Shown: positions 1 to 10,860, counted from the first letter of the stretch. The stretch is 64,000 nt of DNA from Cordylochernes scorpioides (GCA_030710605.1 CP092880.1:10444208-10508207), one strand, 5' to 3'. The notes: a model not told the origin generated them from the sequence alone. Numbers and translations are program-made.

Positions 1-351
1 ATCTGCCACCAATCTTGCCCCTACCCAATAATGAAAAACTTGTGAAAAAAAGGAATATATTTAAGAACTATATGAAGCATAACTTTAAATAGAAGAGGAG
101 GCCTGCAAAATTAAAACTCCCAATTTAATTTAATGCATATTTGCTGAAGAACTCCGAAACATGGCCCTTCCTAGCAAATGGTTGCTCTGGTCTTCATCCG
201 CTGTTAATCAACGTCATCCCCAAAATTTTCATCTATTCATTTCCACAGGACTAATGCTCTTCTACGCAATCATATTCAATAAGAAAATACAATAAAATAA
301 ATTCTAACTGCAAAAAAAAGTACTTATTCCAAGAGAAAATATTGGAATTAC

Positions 352-436
352 CTTAGGTGAGACAGACAGGAGCCACTGGAGTCTGCAGTGGTTGTCAGCA
401 GGGTCCAGGACAAAAAGGCAATGGTTGATTTGTCCT
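352..436 (-). CDS. STARD3: STARD3 exon 11: C-terminal START domain
   Basis: The exon has 1 + 84 nt. It follows the acceptor ...atattccag and ends before the donor gtaatt. Its first base completes the split Arg codon from exon 10 (AG + A), and it then encodes 28 residues starting GQINHCLFVLDPADN and ending LLSVSPK. These align with the beta-strands and loop before the C-terminal helix of START in STARD3. Only one copy exists in the window, outside the duplicated block. It ends in phase 0, and the final exon with the C-terminal helix must lie before position 1. Confidence 0.82.
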
Positions 437-824
437 CTGGAATATTTCAAATACCAAGTTACAACATAAAAATTTTTTGGAACTGAGGCGGTACATACAC
501 AGGTATATGTAAATATTCCACAAGTGTAGACATTGCTTGATACAAGTATAAATAAATGTTGCTACAGTTCACAAACCCATAGTTTCATACCCTGAACAGA
601 ATTATTCTAAAGTGTCTGGTATATAAGAACCAATATAAGATTAGCTCTTTCTGGTCTGTGCATGCACATTTGTTTACATAAGCGTAGAAGTTGCCATCTA
701 CTGAGCCCATAATATGATCTGTTGGTACATCTCCCTTAAAATCCCATATTATATCAAATATAATTAAAAACATTATGTTTTACAGATGGAAATATACTTA
801 TTGATACATAAAATAATTAAAAAG
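437..824. other. Intron 10, unassigned
   Basis: AT-rich intronic sequence between START exon 11 and the piggyBac relic. I see no exon, RNA gene or repeat that I can name here. Confidence 0.4.
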
Positions 825-2340
825 CATAGAAAAAAATCAATATATTTATATTTCAATAAAGTATGGTATTTCCGGAAACAATCCCCTAAATGCAGAGCTG
901 GTTTGTTACTACAGGTTTCACAATAAAACCCTGTTTGTTTTCTTCTACCAGGTGTGGATTGGGAAGAACAGACCTTGAAGGCAGTATTGATGTTGCATTG
1001 TAGAACTCTTTTCATGCTTGTTGAAGTTTTCATATGTTTTGGACATTCATTCTGCCATGGTTCCACAAGTTCTTTCACTAAATGTTTGCGATGATTTTCA
1101 TGGCTGCTTGGTGTGAGCCCATTATTTTCATGTTCTGGGTGTATATAATGTATGAGTTGAGAGTAACCATTACAAGGACCCATTAAAATAATTTTCTCCA
1201 CAATTTTAGCTTTTCTGAGAAAGTTGTAGGTTGCACAATAGTGGTCAGCAACATTCCCACTTCCCATATTCCAAGTGTATAATGGCAATTGGCTTTTGAA
1301 TTTCTACTGAGCCCCATCTAGCTGTGTTAAAGCTGTGTGAAATGGAGATTCAAGATGGACCCACACCCTTATCCTTCCAATAGAGTAAAAGTAAGTTTTT
1401 CTTTCTGAAAGCAAAAGTTTTCTACAATGAAAGTTGTGTTTTTTTTTCAGTTTCTGTGGAATTCCTCATCAGTTTGGCATATTGGTTAAGTTAGATATGG
1501 GCCTATAATGAAATTTGTGTAGAATCTATCCATGAAAATATGAAAACCGATTTTTTTATTGGATGGGGATTTTACTGGAGCATAGTGAGGAGATGAATCA
1601 CAGACCTTGAAGTTAATAGCAGATCTATTAGAGATGAAGTAGCCTAGATATGGCACAAAAGAATAGGTGTAACCTATTTGGCAGCAGCTAATACATATAC
1701 ACAAATCTCATTTAGCAGGCTTTGCGGGTTATAGATATTACACCTGATTCTTCCCTTGAAACCTACTGTTAGTTCATTAAATGCAAGACTTTGAACCACT
1801 GAAAATAATTCTGAACATTTTTGATTCAAAAGTCCATAAAATGTTTTATTTTTTGAGCTCTTGTTGAAATCGGCCTAGGATTAGCGGTATTGATATGGAG
1901 CATAAAAGAAATTTGTTTGAAATGATTTTTTTGTGAAAATTACTGAGAAAAATGACATTTTTATAAAATCTTTGAGACCAGTAGTGTCATCTATTGAAGA
2001 GAGAGGTATAATTTTCATATTGAGAATGCAACCATGGAATGCTAGAAATTCATTCACAACGGCGTCAGTCTAATCACTGAAAAAAAAAAAAAAAAAGATT
2101 TTTTAAATTGCAATTTTAGTGGTATTTTTTCTCTTTTGCATATCTATTAGTCTCCTGGTAATTAATTTCAATGAATTAGCTGTATATATAAAATAGCCTG
2201 AAATTTTAAATTGTCTACCATAATATAAGTTGGCCTAACTGCAGGCAGCAAATCTGCTGATCATTTTGGGAAATATCAGAAAAAAATGTCTGGCTCTTCA
2301 AGTTGTTCCCTTGATTCTTCAAATTTTTAAATTTCAGTAG
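825..2340 (-). pseudogene. piggyBac-like transposase relic (copy 1)
   Basis: Decayed piggyBac-family transposase on the minus strand. The C-terminal piece (about 825-1275) reads ...CSSQSTPGRRKQTGFYCETC...LHLGDCFRKYHT, the Cys-rich zinc finger at the end of piggyBac transposases, preceded by the NVADHYCATYNFLRKAK region. A second piece at about 1490-1700 carries GYTYSFVPYLG and FHIFMDRFYTN, which match the core around the second catalytic Asp. Frames are broken between pieces, so it is inactive. The part from 1459 on recurs at 18999. The part below 1459 does not, so the block boundary falls inside this element. Confidence 0.7.
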
Positions 2341-2482
2341 CTTGGGAACTAATATCTTTTATCAGAGAATCAGAAAGAACACTTTCAATTGATGAAGAAT
2401 CAAAGAGGATATTTAGAGTGTGACAAAGTAAAGGCTATGTTGGGAAAAAAAAAAAAGAGATAAAATGCAAGTAAAATAAGTA

Positions 2483-4962
2483 CACCTATCCCCCGATTTA
2501 CATGGCTCTTGTTTTACACGTTTTCGCTTTTACACGGTTTTCCAAATATATATATTTTTTTGTTTTTATCGCACTATACTAAATGCTACTGTGATTGAAC
2601 ACATGCGCTGTGTACACATCTCACGAGGAATCCCGAGCTTATGTGCTGACTACACTTTTGGCCATAGATATGGCCCAGCCACTTTGCCAGCAAAACACCT
2701 CTTTGGCAGATTGTCAAGATTCCATTAGATCCCGTGTGGATCTCATGGAATAAAGTCCGCCCTGGACTGACGAGGGCCATCAGCCCGAAACCATGGTCTT
2801 CAGGTGGACGCTTTTCAGTTTGCCAAAGCTGGTGTTGTGGCTTTGTCACCGACCCGAGGCCGCTAGTTGCGGCGACGGTCAATAGATGGCGTCTGTTTTA
2901 GACGTCTATTTTGACGGGAGAGGCGACCCTTGTCTCTTTAGATCATTTTCCTCCCGGCAAAATTTCCATCTATATTTTGGCCATAGATATGGCCCAGCCA
3001 CTTTGCCAGCAAAACACCTCTTTGGCAGATTGTCAAGATTCCATTAGATCCCGTGTGGATCTCATGGAATAAAGTCCGCCCTGGACTGACGAGGGCCATC
3101 AGCCCGAAACCATGGTCTTCAGGTGGACGCTTTTCAGTTTGCCAAAGCTGGTGTTGTGGCTTTGTCACCGACCCGAGGCCGCTAGTTGCGGCGACGGTCA
3201 ATAGATGGCGTCTGTTTTAGACGTCTATTTTGACGGGAGAGGCGACCCTTGTCTCTTTAGATCATTTTCCTCCCGGCAAAATTTCCATCTATATTTTGGC
3301 CATAGATATGGCCCAGCCACTTTGCCAGCAAAACACCTCTTTGGCAGATTGTCAAGATTCCATTAGATCCCGTGTGGATCTCATGGAATAAAGTCCGCCC
3401 TGGACTGACGAGGGCCATCAGCCCGAAACCATGGTCTTCAGGTGGACGCTTTTCAGTTTGCCAAAGCTGGTGTTGTGGCTTTGTCACCGACCCGAGGCCG
3501 CTAGTTGCGGCGACGGTCAATAGATGGCGTCTGTTTTAGACGTCTATTTTGACGGGAGAGGCGACCCTTGTCTCTTTAGATCATTTTCCTCCCGGCAAAA
3601 TTTCCATCTATATTTTGGCCATAGATATGGCCCAGCCACTTTGCCAGCAAAACACCTCTTTGGCAGATTGTCAAGATTCCATTAGATCCCGTGTGGATCT
3701 CATGGAATAAAGTCCGCCCTGGACTGACGAGGGCCATCAGCCCGAAACCATGATCTTCAGGTGGACGCTTTTCAGTTTGCCAAAGCTGGTGTTGTGGCTT
3801 TGTCACCGACCCGAGGCCGCTAGTTGCGGCGACGGTCAATAGATGGCGTCTGTTTTAGACGTCTATTTTGACGGGAGAGGCGACCCTTGTCTCTTTAGAT
3901 CATTTTCCTCCCGGCAAAATTTCCATCTATATTTTGGCCATAGATATGGCCCAGCCACTTTGCCAGCAAAACACCTCTTTGGCAGATTGTCAAGATTCCA
4001 TTAGATCCCGTGTGGATCTCATGGAATAAAGTCCGCCCTGGACTGACGAGGGCCATCAGCCCGAAACCATGGTCTTCAGGTGGACGCTTTTCAGTTTGCC
4101 AAAGCTGGTGTTGTGGCTTTGTCACCGACCCGAGGCCGCTAGTTGCGGCGACGGTCAATAGATGGCGTCTGTTTTAGACGTCTATTTTGACGGGAGAGGC
4201 GACCCTTGTCTCTTTAGATCATTTTCCTCCCGGCAAAATTTCCATCTATATTTTGGCCATAGATATGGCCCAGCCACTTTGCCAGCAAAACACCTCTTTG
4301 GCAGATTGTCAAGATTCCATTAGATCCCGTGTGGATCTCATGGAATAAAGTCCGCCCTGGACTGACGAGGGCCATCAGCCCGAAACCATGGTCTTCAGGT
4401 GGACGCTTTTCAGTTTGCCAAAGCTGGTGTTGTGGCTTTGTCACCGACCCGAGGCCGCTAGTTGCGGCGACGGTCAATAGATGGCGTCTGTTTTAGACGT
4501 CTATTTTGACGGGAGAGGCGACCCTTGTCTCTTTAGATCATTTTCCTCCCGGCAAAATTTCCATCTATATTTTGGCCATAGATATGGCCCAGCCACTTTG
4601 CCAGCAAAACACCTCTTTGGCAGATTGTCAAGATTCCATTAGATCCCGTGTGGATCTCATGGAATAAAGTCCGCCCTGGACTGACGAGGGCCATCAGCCC
4701 GAAACCATGGTCTTCAGGTGGACGCTTTTCAGTTTGCCAAAGCTGGTGTTGTGGCTTTGTCACCGACCCGAGGCCGCTAGTTGCGGCGACGGTCAATAGA
4801 TGGCGTCTGTTTTAGACGTCTATTTTGACGGGAGAGGCGACCCTTGTCTCTTTAGATAATTTACCCTGTCAATGCATTTTATTTTTATTTCTGTGTACAT
4901 CTATCCCCCGATTTACATGTTTTCTCAGGAACGTATCTACCGTGTAAATCGGGGGATAGGTG
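2483..4962. mobile_element. pogo/Tigger-like MITE containing satellite (copy 1)
   Basis: Both ends carry the inverted repeat CACCTATCCCCCGATTTACA, flanked by TA dinucleotides that fit a TA target duplication. A third, internal copy of the terminal motif lies near 4900. Without the 2.2-kb satellite inserted inside it, this is the same ~275-bp element as at 20335-20608. No transposase is encoded. Assignment to the pogo/Tigger side of Tc1/mariner rests on the TA duplication and the C-rich end. Confidence 0.6.
2655..4856 (-). repeat. 319-bp satellite array, about 6.9 units
   Basis: Seven near-identical units at an exact 319-bp period; open frames recur at 2938, 3257, 3576, 3895, 4214 and 4533. 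Copy 2 lacks the array entirely and reads straight from tgactaca to taattta, so the insertion sits between A and T with no target duplication. Read on the minus strand it starts TCTAAAG and ends just after the hairpin GGCCATAtcTATGGCC plus AAAAG, which recalls a Helitron-type non-autonomous element with an internal satellite. The 87-codon frame repeats only because the units are nearly identical. Confidence 0.8.
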
Positions 4963-5308
4963 TAACATATTGAGGTGAGAGGGAATAGGGATTGATTCAA
5001 CAAGATTCTCACGTGATTTCCAGAAAACGTGACACTGGCGCTGGACTCCCCTACCCCTTGTTTTTGTTTACATATACATCTGGCTAGGCATCCGAACACA
5101 AGCCACTGACAGTGGCTTGCTGACTGATAAGGGTTAAGGCAGTATGGTTGAATAAACTGGTAAAACATCTAAGAGAGTTTACTACCAATGAGACAGGACC
5201 TTCCCAATTTTGTCCATTGCAGTAAGGACAGTAGAAAGTGATTTTATTTTGAAAATAAAAATTCATGCTGTGCATATAGCTCTATATTTATTGTATGTAA
5301 GTGGCTAC
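4963..5308. other. Intron 10, unassigned
   Basis: Unique intronic sequence between the satellite-bearing MITE and exon 10 (copy 1). It is also present in copy 2 at 20609-20953 with few changes. No gene or named repeat is visible. Confidence 0.45.
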
Positions 5309-5490
5309 CTGATAAAAGTCTGGCCAGGACTGAAGTCCGAGGCCACAGACTTGGCAGCCATGAGCAGTCTCTGGTCCTGCTGCCGCTGACCCCGTACACA
5401 GATGAAGTCCCGAGCTGACACCAGAGCCTGGGTCTGTGCCGGACAGGCCAGGTGGATCACGTTGGTGTGCTCATCTATGGTGTTCAGTAC
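5309..5490 (-). CDS. STARD3: STARD3 exon 10 (copy 1): START core
   Basis: The exon has 182 nt, with acceptor tgtgtgcag before VLNTIDEHTN and donor gtagcc after TFIR. It encodes 60 residues plus two bases, including ALVSARDFICVRGQR. That aligns with the conserved S-x-RDF-V-x-VR stretch of STARD3/StAR START domains. It starts in phase 0 and ends two bases into a codon that exon 11 completes. Copy 2 at 20954-21135 is the same length and differs by rare, apparently silent changes. Confidence 0.85.
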
Positions 5491-5787
5491 CTGCACACAT
5501 TCCTTCAGTCCTAGCTGATCCTCTCTAACACAATCAGGTCATCTCTCATCATCCTTCCACTCTGCATGTGTAATAACCTCTTTATAAGAACAGTGTTTAT
5601 AAAAGCAACTTTGTAATATAATTCTAAAGTCCTAAATTTTAAGTTCCAAGTCTTTTAATGGTGATTATACCAACATTTGGTCCCAAGTGGCTTTTACTGA
5701 ACAACTGGGTGAATGAACAAATTAATTTACCCCTAGGACTATATATTCCGACTTTAGACAACCCTCTACCCTTGATCCATTCATGTA

Positions 5788-6421
5788 TCTTCTTCTTTCT
5801 TATCTCCACTCAATCATATTAGAGAATCAAATTGTGAACTTGATGGTGTCTGTTTGACAACCATCATGACTGGGTGAAGTAGAATGCATCTGCCTTTGTC
5901 ATTAAGACTGGGAGCACTACTCAGTGGCAGGCCGACTTAGCTCCTAAAGAAATGGCCACCTCTGACATGTGGAACAGACGCCATGCGCAGCCGCTCCTAA
6001 CATGAAGTACAAACGCTGCTCATCCTGTATCCCTGGATTAGGAGCCCTTACAGGGTACTATCAGCCGGGCCAGCTGAGCCCAGGTTTTTTAGTGAGCTTG
6101 TTACTGCTCCCCCTCCTCCTTTTTCATCCGGGCTTGGGACCGGCAAGGGCGGAGTTTGCCTTTGTTATTAAGACTGGGAGCATTACTCAATGGCAGGCCG
6201 ACTTAGCTCCAAAAGAAATGGCCGCCTCTGACATGAGGAACAGACGCCATGCGCAGCCGCTCCTAACATGAAGTACAAACGCTGCTCATCCTGTATCCCT
6301 GGATTAGGAGCCCTTACAGGGTACTATCAGCCAGGCCAGCTGAGCCCAGGTTTTTTAGTGAGCTTGTTGCTGCTCCCCCTCCTCCTTTTTCATCCGGGCT
6401 TGGGACTGGTAAAGGCGGAGT
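5788..6421 (-). mobile_element. SINE-C tandem dimer (copy 1 only)
   Basis: Two consecutive SINE-C bodies, one 3'-truncated, share a single 12-bp target duplication TCCATTCATGTA at 5776-5787 and 6422-6433. Copy 2 has the empty site near 21860. The transcript strand is minus, because the GATAAGAAAGAAG tail lies at the low-coordinate end. SINE-C is defined by its repeated body (multiple copies in this window) and by a 3' end shared with LINE-2 at 60425. Confidence 0.8.
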
Positions 6422-6639
6422 TCCATTCATGTATAAAACTGTATAACAACCTTATAATTATATATATTTCTGTCTTCAATTCTAGCCAAGCCGTCTTGTT
6501 CAACAACTTTTATCATTGCAGTCTGTAGAGATATTATTTGATGATATATATGAAAAGAAACACATTGCCAAAAGTTATTGTTACAAATCTTATCCATAAA
6601 TGGCAATTAAATTTATTTCAAGAACAAATTGGATTGTAA

Positions 6640-6762
6640 CAGTGAAAAACTTCTCAGTTGCCACAGCTGGTATTGTGATTTTGTCACTGACCCTAGTTTG
6701 CAGAGATGGTCAATAAGAAATGCTTAGTTTTTGGCATCCATTTTGACGAGAGAGGCGACATT
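6640..6762 (-). repeat. Diverged satellite monomer relic (copy 1)
   Basis: Resembles the 319-bp unit over its best-conserved part: cagttgccacagctggta, tttgtcactgaccc, gatggtcaata, ttttgacgagagaggcga. It is single copy and highly diverged, and occurs in both blocks (also 22491-22615). It shows that the satellite monomer existed as a dispersed repeat long before the tandem array formed. Confidence 0.6.
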
Positions 6763-6914
6763 TATTTTTATAAATACATTTTAATAACACATGGTTATGA
6801 CCACAAGAGTCCCAAGTGATGTTTTGATAATGAGGTTTGAATGTAATAAGACTTTGATAAAACTAAATAAGAAAGATTGAATTATAGATTTTTTTTGCAG
6901 GTTGTAATTATAAA

Positions 6915-7238
6915 TATTAATATATACAGTTATCAGCATCATAATCAATTCTTTCTTAATCAATTCTGTCACCGTTTGCTTTGTGAATGGAATAAATACC
7001 CAAATATGGCCATTTCTCATAACCATCGGTGGTTCAGTGGTAGAATGCTCGCCTGCCACGCGGGCGGCCCGGGTTCGATTCCTGGCCGATGCATTTTTTT
7101 TTTTTACAATTTTTAAATTTCATTTATATATTATACAAGAATGACATCCACGGCTCCAATTTATAATTGTAACGAATAGTATTTGAATAAAAGCATTTAA
7201 TCGGGTAAAACCTGGGCGTTGCCCGGGTCATTCGGCTA
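6915..7238 (-). mobile_element. RTE/tRNA-Gly chimeric SINE (family G, copy 1)
   Basis: On the minus strand it begins ACTAGCCGAATGACCCGGGC and GC-rich CGGGCAACGCCC, continues through an antisense tRNA-Gly module, and ends near ...CTGTATAT. The same ends occur at 40342, 51524, 39476 and 24068. The terminal sequences look like RTE-clade retroelement ends. Present in both block copies. Confidence 0.6.
7023..7093 (+). tRNA. tRNA-Gly(GCC)-like sequence, probably SINE head/pseudogene
   Basis: A cloverleaf fits with anticodon GCC, A box tggttcagtgg and B box GGTTCGATTCC, and a T run follows. The first acceptor pair is C-C instead of G-C, and the T stem has a G-T pair. It lies inside a repeated chimeric SINE, and related versions occur at 22880 and 24205. 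A functional gene is possible but less likely. Confidence 0.55.
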
Positions 7239-7269
7239 GTATAGATAGATAGGAGAGAGATGAACTCAC

Positions 7270-7368
7270 AGTGAGAGAGGAGATGAGGGACTTGAGAGGC
7301 TGGAGATTGGAGGGTCCCACAAACTGGAACACCTGCATCACTTGCTCCAGGCTGGCTTCAATGGTCCC
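7270..7368 (-). CDS. STARD3: STARD3 exon 9 (copy 1): START, divergent helix/strand
   Basis: The exon has 99 nt in phase 0-0, between acceptor gagtggtgcag and donor gtgagt. It encodes 33 residues: GTIEASLEQVMQVFQ, then FVGPSNLQPLKSLISSLT. Length and position match the STARD3 segment between the first START strands and the VLN/ILQ strand, but sequence similarity is weak. The identification rests mainly on frame, splice sites and conservation in both copies. Copy 2 has Arg where this copy has Met (residue 11 of the exon). Confidence 0.7.
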
Positions 7369-7371
7369 CTG

Positions 7372-7433
7372 CACCACTCAACTCCATGGAATTTGTGTAA
7401 TACCTACACAAGTGAATAAGAAACAACAACAGT
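7372..7433 (+). mobile_element. LINE-1/SINE-B 3' tail fragment (copy 1)
   Basis: Short stretch ccatggaatttgtgtaat through gaataagaaacaacaac, the common 3' end of SINE-B and LINE-1 with no body. It lies just upstream of exon 9 (minus sense). The same fragment is at 24530-24587 in copy 2. Confidence 0.6.
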
Positions 7434-7482
7434 TCAACTCCATTTCTATCCATTCCATTTCTGAACCATAAACCCCCCAAGA

Positions 7483-7938
7483 TTACCTGTTGAAGCCGCT
7501 GATGTGCTAGCAAAAAAAGGCACAAAAGAACCCTTGCCACAGAAAAATAAACTTACTTTTAAAGAAATAGAAACAATAGCCAAAACAAAAATAAACAACA
7601 ACTGGAGGATCCCACCTAAGCACAGTTGGTACAGTGGAGTGAACCCAGGAGGAGCTCTGAACATCAGAAATAGACAGCATCAAACAACACTAACAAGATT
7701 TAGAACAGGCCATCTCAAGCCATTGAAGATAGAAAATAATAACAAAATCTACCCCACTTGCCCAAAATGTAGCTTGGCACCTGCAGCTCCAGAACACATT
7801 TTGGCTTGCATTAGATGCACTAAACACGACCTTTGGGAGAGGCCGCTGCTCATCATAAAACAGCTCAAGGAGCATGAACTCATGGAATTCGTGTAATCTT
7901 TACACAAGGGGATAAGAAATAACAAACAACAACAACAA
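7483..7938 (+). mobile_element. LINE-1 3' fragment: RNase H end and zinc knuckle (copy 1)
   Basis: 5'-truncated non-LTR retrotransposon. The open frame starts in the RNase H tail (EAADVLAKKGTKEPLP), continues RFRTGHLKPLKIENN, and carries the knuckle CPKC...PEHILAC before ending ...HELMEFV. The 3' end GGGGATAAGAAA plus CAA repeats is shared with SINE-B. The short duplication ACCTGTTG may be its target site. Both block copies carry it, so the insertion predates their split. Confidence 0.8.
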
Positions 7939-8178
7939 CCTGTTGTTTTGATAAAGGTGGATGGTAGCTCTCTGTGAGGATGGAATAGTGACACTCACAA
8001 TGTTACAGTAGGGAGATAGTACTGAATGGCACTAGTCACCTAGCACATACTGCTTTTTATTTCCTAAAAATATGGTCGTCAAAATAAATGTGAGTTTATT
8101 TTAGAATCAAGGAGGAATAATCCCTCTTTCATTAACATGACTGGATGGAAATCATTATACCTATAGCAGAAAGAATTG

Positions 8179-10158
8179 GATCCTACCTCATTTTCTATGG
8201 AAGTGAATAAAGGAGAAGGATCTACCCCTTCTCTTAATGTAAGCAAATGGGAATCATGGTACCTAAAAGAAATAATTGGGAAATTACCCCGTTTTCTATG
8301 GAAGTGAATGAAGGAGGATGACCTACCCCATTTTCTATGGAAGTGAATGAAGGAGGATGACCTACCCCGTTTCTATGGAAGTGAATGAAGGAGGATGACC
8401 TACCCCGTTTTCTATGGAAGTGAATGAAGGAGGATGACCTACCCCATTTTCTATGGAAGTGAATGAAGGAGGATGACCTACCCCGTTTCTATGGAAGTGA
8501 ATGAAGGAGGATGACCTACCCCGTTTTCTATGGAAGTGAATGAAGGAGGATGACCTACCCCATTTTCTATGGAAGTGAATGAAGGAGGATGACCTACCCC
8601 GTTTCTATGGAAGTGAATGAAGGAGGATGACCTACCCCGTTTTCTATGGAAGTGAATGAAGGAGGATGACCTACCCCATTTTCTATGGAAGTGAATGAAG
8701 GAGGATGACCTACCCCGTTTCTATGGAAGTGAATGAAGGAGGATGACCTACCCCGTTTTCTATGGAAGTGAATGAAGGAGGATGACCTACCCCATTTTCT
8801 ATGGAAGTGAATGAGGGAGGATGACCTACCCCGTTTTCTATGGAAGTGAATGAAGGAGGATGACCTACCCCATTTTCTATGGAAGTGAATGAGGGAGGAT
8901 GACCTACCCCATTTTCTATGGAAGTGAATGAAGGAGGATGACCTACCCCGTTTTCTATGGAAGTGAATGAAGGAGGATGACCTACCCCGTTTTCTATGGA
9001 AGTGAATGAGGGAGGATGACCTACCCCATTTTCTATGGAAGTGAATGAAGGAGGATGACCTACCCCATTTTCTATGGAAGTGAATGAGGGAGGATGACCT
9101 ACCCCCGTTTTCTATGGAAGTGAATGAAGGAGGATGACCTACCCCGTTTTCTATGGAAGTGAATGAAGGAGGATGACCTACTCCATTTTCTATGGAAGTG
9201 AATGAAGGAGGATGACCTACCCCCGTTTTCTATGGAAGTGAATGAGGGAGGATGACCTACCCCGTTTTCTATGGAAGTGAATGAAGGAGGATGACCTACC
9301 CCGTTTTCTATGGAAGTGAATGAAGGAGGATGACCTACCCCATTTTCTATGGAAGTGAATGAGGGAGGATGACCTACCCCGTTTTCTATGGAAGTGAATG
9401 AAGGAGGATGACCTACCCCATTTTCTATGGAAGTGAATGAGGGAGGATGACCTACCCCGTTTTCTATGGAAGTGAATGAAGGAGGATGACCTACCCCATT
9501 TTCTATGGAAGTGAATGAGGGAGGATGACCTACCCCGTTTTCTATGGAAGTGAATGAGGGAGGATGACCTACCCCATTTTCTATGGAAGTGAATGAAGGA
9601 GGATGACCTACCCCATTTTCTATGGAAGTGAATGAGGGAGGATGACCTACCCCCGTTTCTATGGAAGTGAATGAAGGAGGATGACCTACCCCATTTTCTA
9701 TGGAAGTGAATGAGGGAAGATGACCTACCCCGTTTTCTATGGAAGTGAATGAAGGAGGAGGACCTACCCCGTTTTCTATGGAAGTGAATGAGGGAGGATG
9801 ACCTACCCCATTTTCTATGGAAGTGAATGAGGGAGGATGACCTACCCCGTTTTCTATGGAAGTGAATGAGGGAGGATGACCTATCCCGTTTTCTATGGAA
9901 GTGAATGAAGGAGGAGGACCTACCCCATTTTCTATGGAAGTGAATGAGGGAAGATGACCTACCCCGTTTCTATGAAAGTGAATGAGGGAGGATGACCTAT
10001 CCCGTTTTCTATGGAAGTGAATGAGGGAGGATGACCTACCCCGTTTTCTATGGAAGTGAATCAAGAAAGAGAAAAACCACCTCTTCATATAAGTAAATGG
10101 GAATCATGGTAGAGAGCAGAAAGGACCTATCCCAGTAAGTGAATCAAGGAGGACCTAC
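8179..10158. repeat. 39-bp minisatellite (copy 1), about 45 units
   Basis: Tandem units of 39 bp (cctaccccgttttctatgga...) run up to the donor of exon 8. Minus-strand units begin GTAGGTCATCC, nearly the exon 8 donor GTAGGTCCTCC. Because 39 is a multiple of 3, a 13-residue repeat frame stays open for 329 codons at 9099-10088; this is incidental. Units of 38 bp recur at 8361, 8477, 8593 and 8709, giving a 116-bp higher-order repeat. Degenerate longer units flank both ends. Confidence 0.9.
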
Positions 10159-10308
10159 CACAAACTTGAAGGACTTCTCCATCCTGGAGAGCCTCATGCT
10201 CTGGATGATGAGTCCCTTGTGGATCCTCTCAGTCTTCCAGTTCTCAGAGACCAGGAGCTCCAGTCCCAAGTGTATGTTCTGCTCCAGTACCTGCTGGAGT
10301 GCCTGATC
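10159..10308 (-). CDS. STARD3: STARD3 exon 8 (copy 1): start of START domain
   Basis: The exon has 150 nt in phase 0-0, with acceptor tgtatgcag and donor gtaggt. It encodes 50 residues, DQALQQVLEQNIHLG... then SENWKTERIHKGL... to KSFKFV. It aligns with the STARD3 helix VVDQILAQEENWKFEK and the next two START strands. The following intron (minus sense) opens directly into the minisatellite made of this donor sequence. The copy 2 equivalent is 27549-27698. Confidence 0.88.
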
Positions 10309-10344
10309 CTGCATACACTTCATTGTTTTCAGAGGTACATTATA

Positions 10345-10450
10345 ACATCTTCACTTAGGGAGAGGCCGATGCTTATCATAAAAACTCTCGAGGAGCATGA
10401 ACTAATGGAATTCGTGTAATCTTTACATCAAGGGGATAAGAAACAACAAC
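10345..10450 (+). mobile_element. LINE-1 3' end fragment (copy 1)
   Basis: Begins ttagggagaggccgatgc (the ERPMLIIKTLEEHELMEFV end of LINE-1) and finishes ggggataagaaacaacaac. A severely 5'-truncated insertion in the intron just upstream of exon 8, present in both copies (27743-27840). Confidence 0.75.
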
Positions 10451-10667
10451 CTCTTCAATTTAATCACATATCCCTTGTTGAATACAGTGGTTCCATTGTA
10501 ATTGGGTATTTGGATCAAGACTTTTTTTTTAAATTACCAATTGTTTATTGAAACTAATGCTTGCTTTCACAGGAATTCCCAGGATCTCTGTTCTCAAGCT
10601 AGGGTAATTTATAACTATGTAGATATTACAACATTTACTAGACCTTAAACCATCAAGAGAAATCTGA

Positions 10668-10860
10668 AATAGAGTAGAACCCCTCTTTCTGAAGAACAAC
10701 ACCTTATTTCAGAGCCATAGAATCCTTTAGAGAGAGATATCCTCATACTGGAGAGCAGCTAATTTGTAAAAATGAACATTTTGGCTCTGAAAACTGTCTC
10801 TTGTTTAGAGGTGTCTAGTAGTAGCAATGTCTGCTAATGGAGGTTCTTCTGTAATGGACA
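10668..10860. mobile_element. pogo-like MITE remnant (copy 1)
   Basis: Starts agagtagaacccctctttct and continues with diverged gtcctttag-type motifs, a family seen many times here with terminal CAGTAGAACCTC. Diverged, with one end unclear. It directly abuts exon 7. Confidence 0.45.

Noticed and set aside
2586-4796. Seven identical 87-codon minus-strand frames in the satellite
   Set aside because: They are the same unit repeated at 319 bp, absent from copy 2, with no recognisable domain or splice context.
7023-7093. Tandem functional tRNA-Gly genes
   Set aside because: They sit inside repeated chimeric SINEs and have a mismatched first acceptor pair; kept only as tRNA-like sequences.
8290-10060. 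CRISPR-like regular repeats
   Set aside because: Units are contiguous with no variable spacers, and the sequence is eukaryotic.
9099-10088. Long minus-strand frame with 13-residue GHPPSFTSIENGV repeats (329 codons; 370 codons at 25389-26501)
   Set aside because: The 39-bp minisatellite period is a multiple of three, so any stop-free unit stays open. It lies inside a STARD3 intron, and frames break wherever 38-bp units occur.
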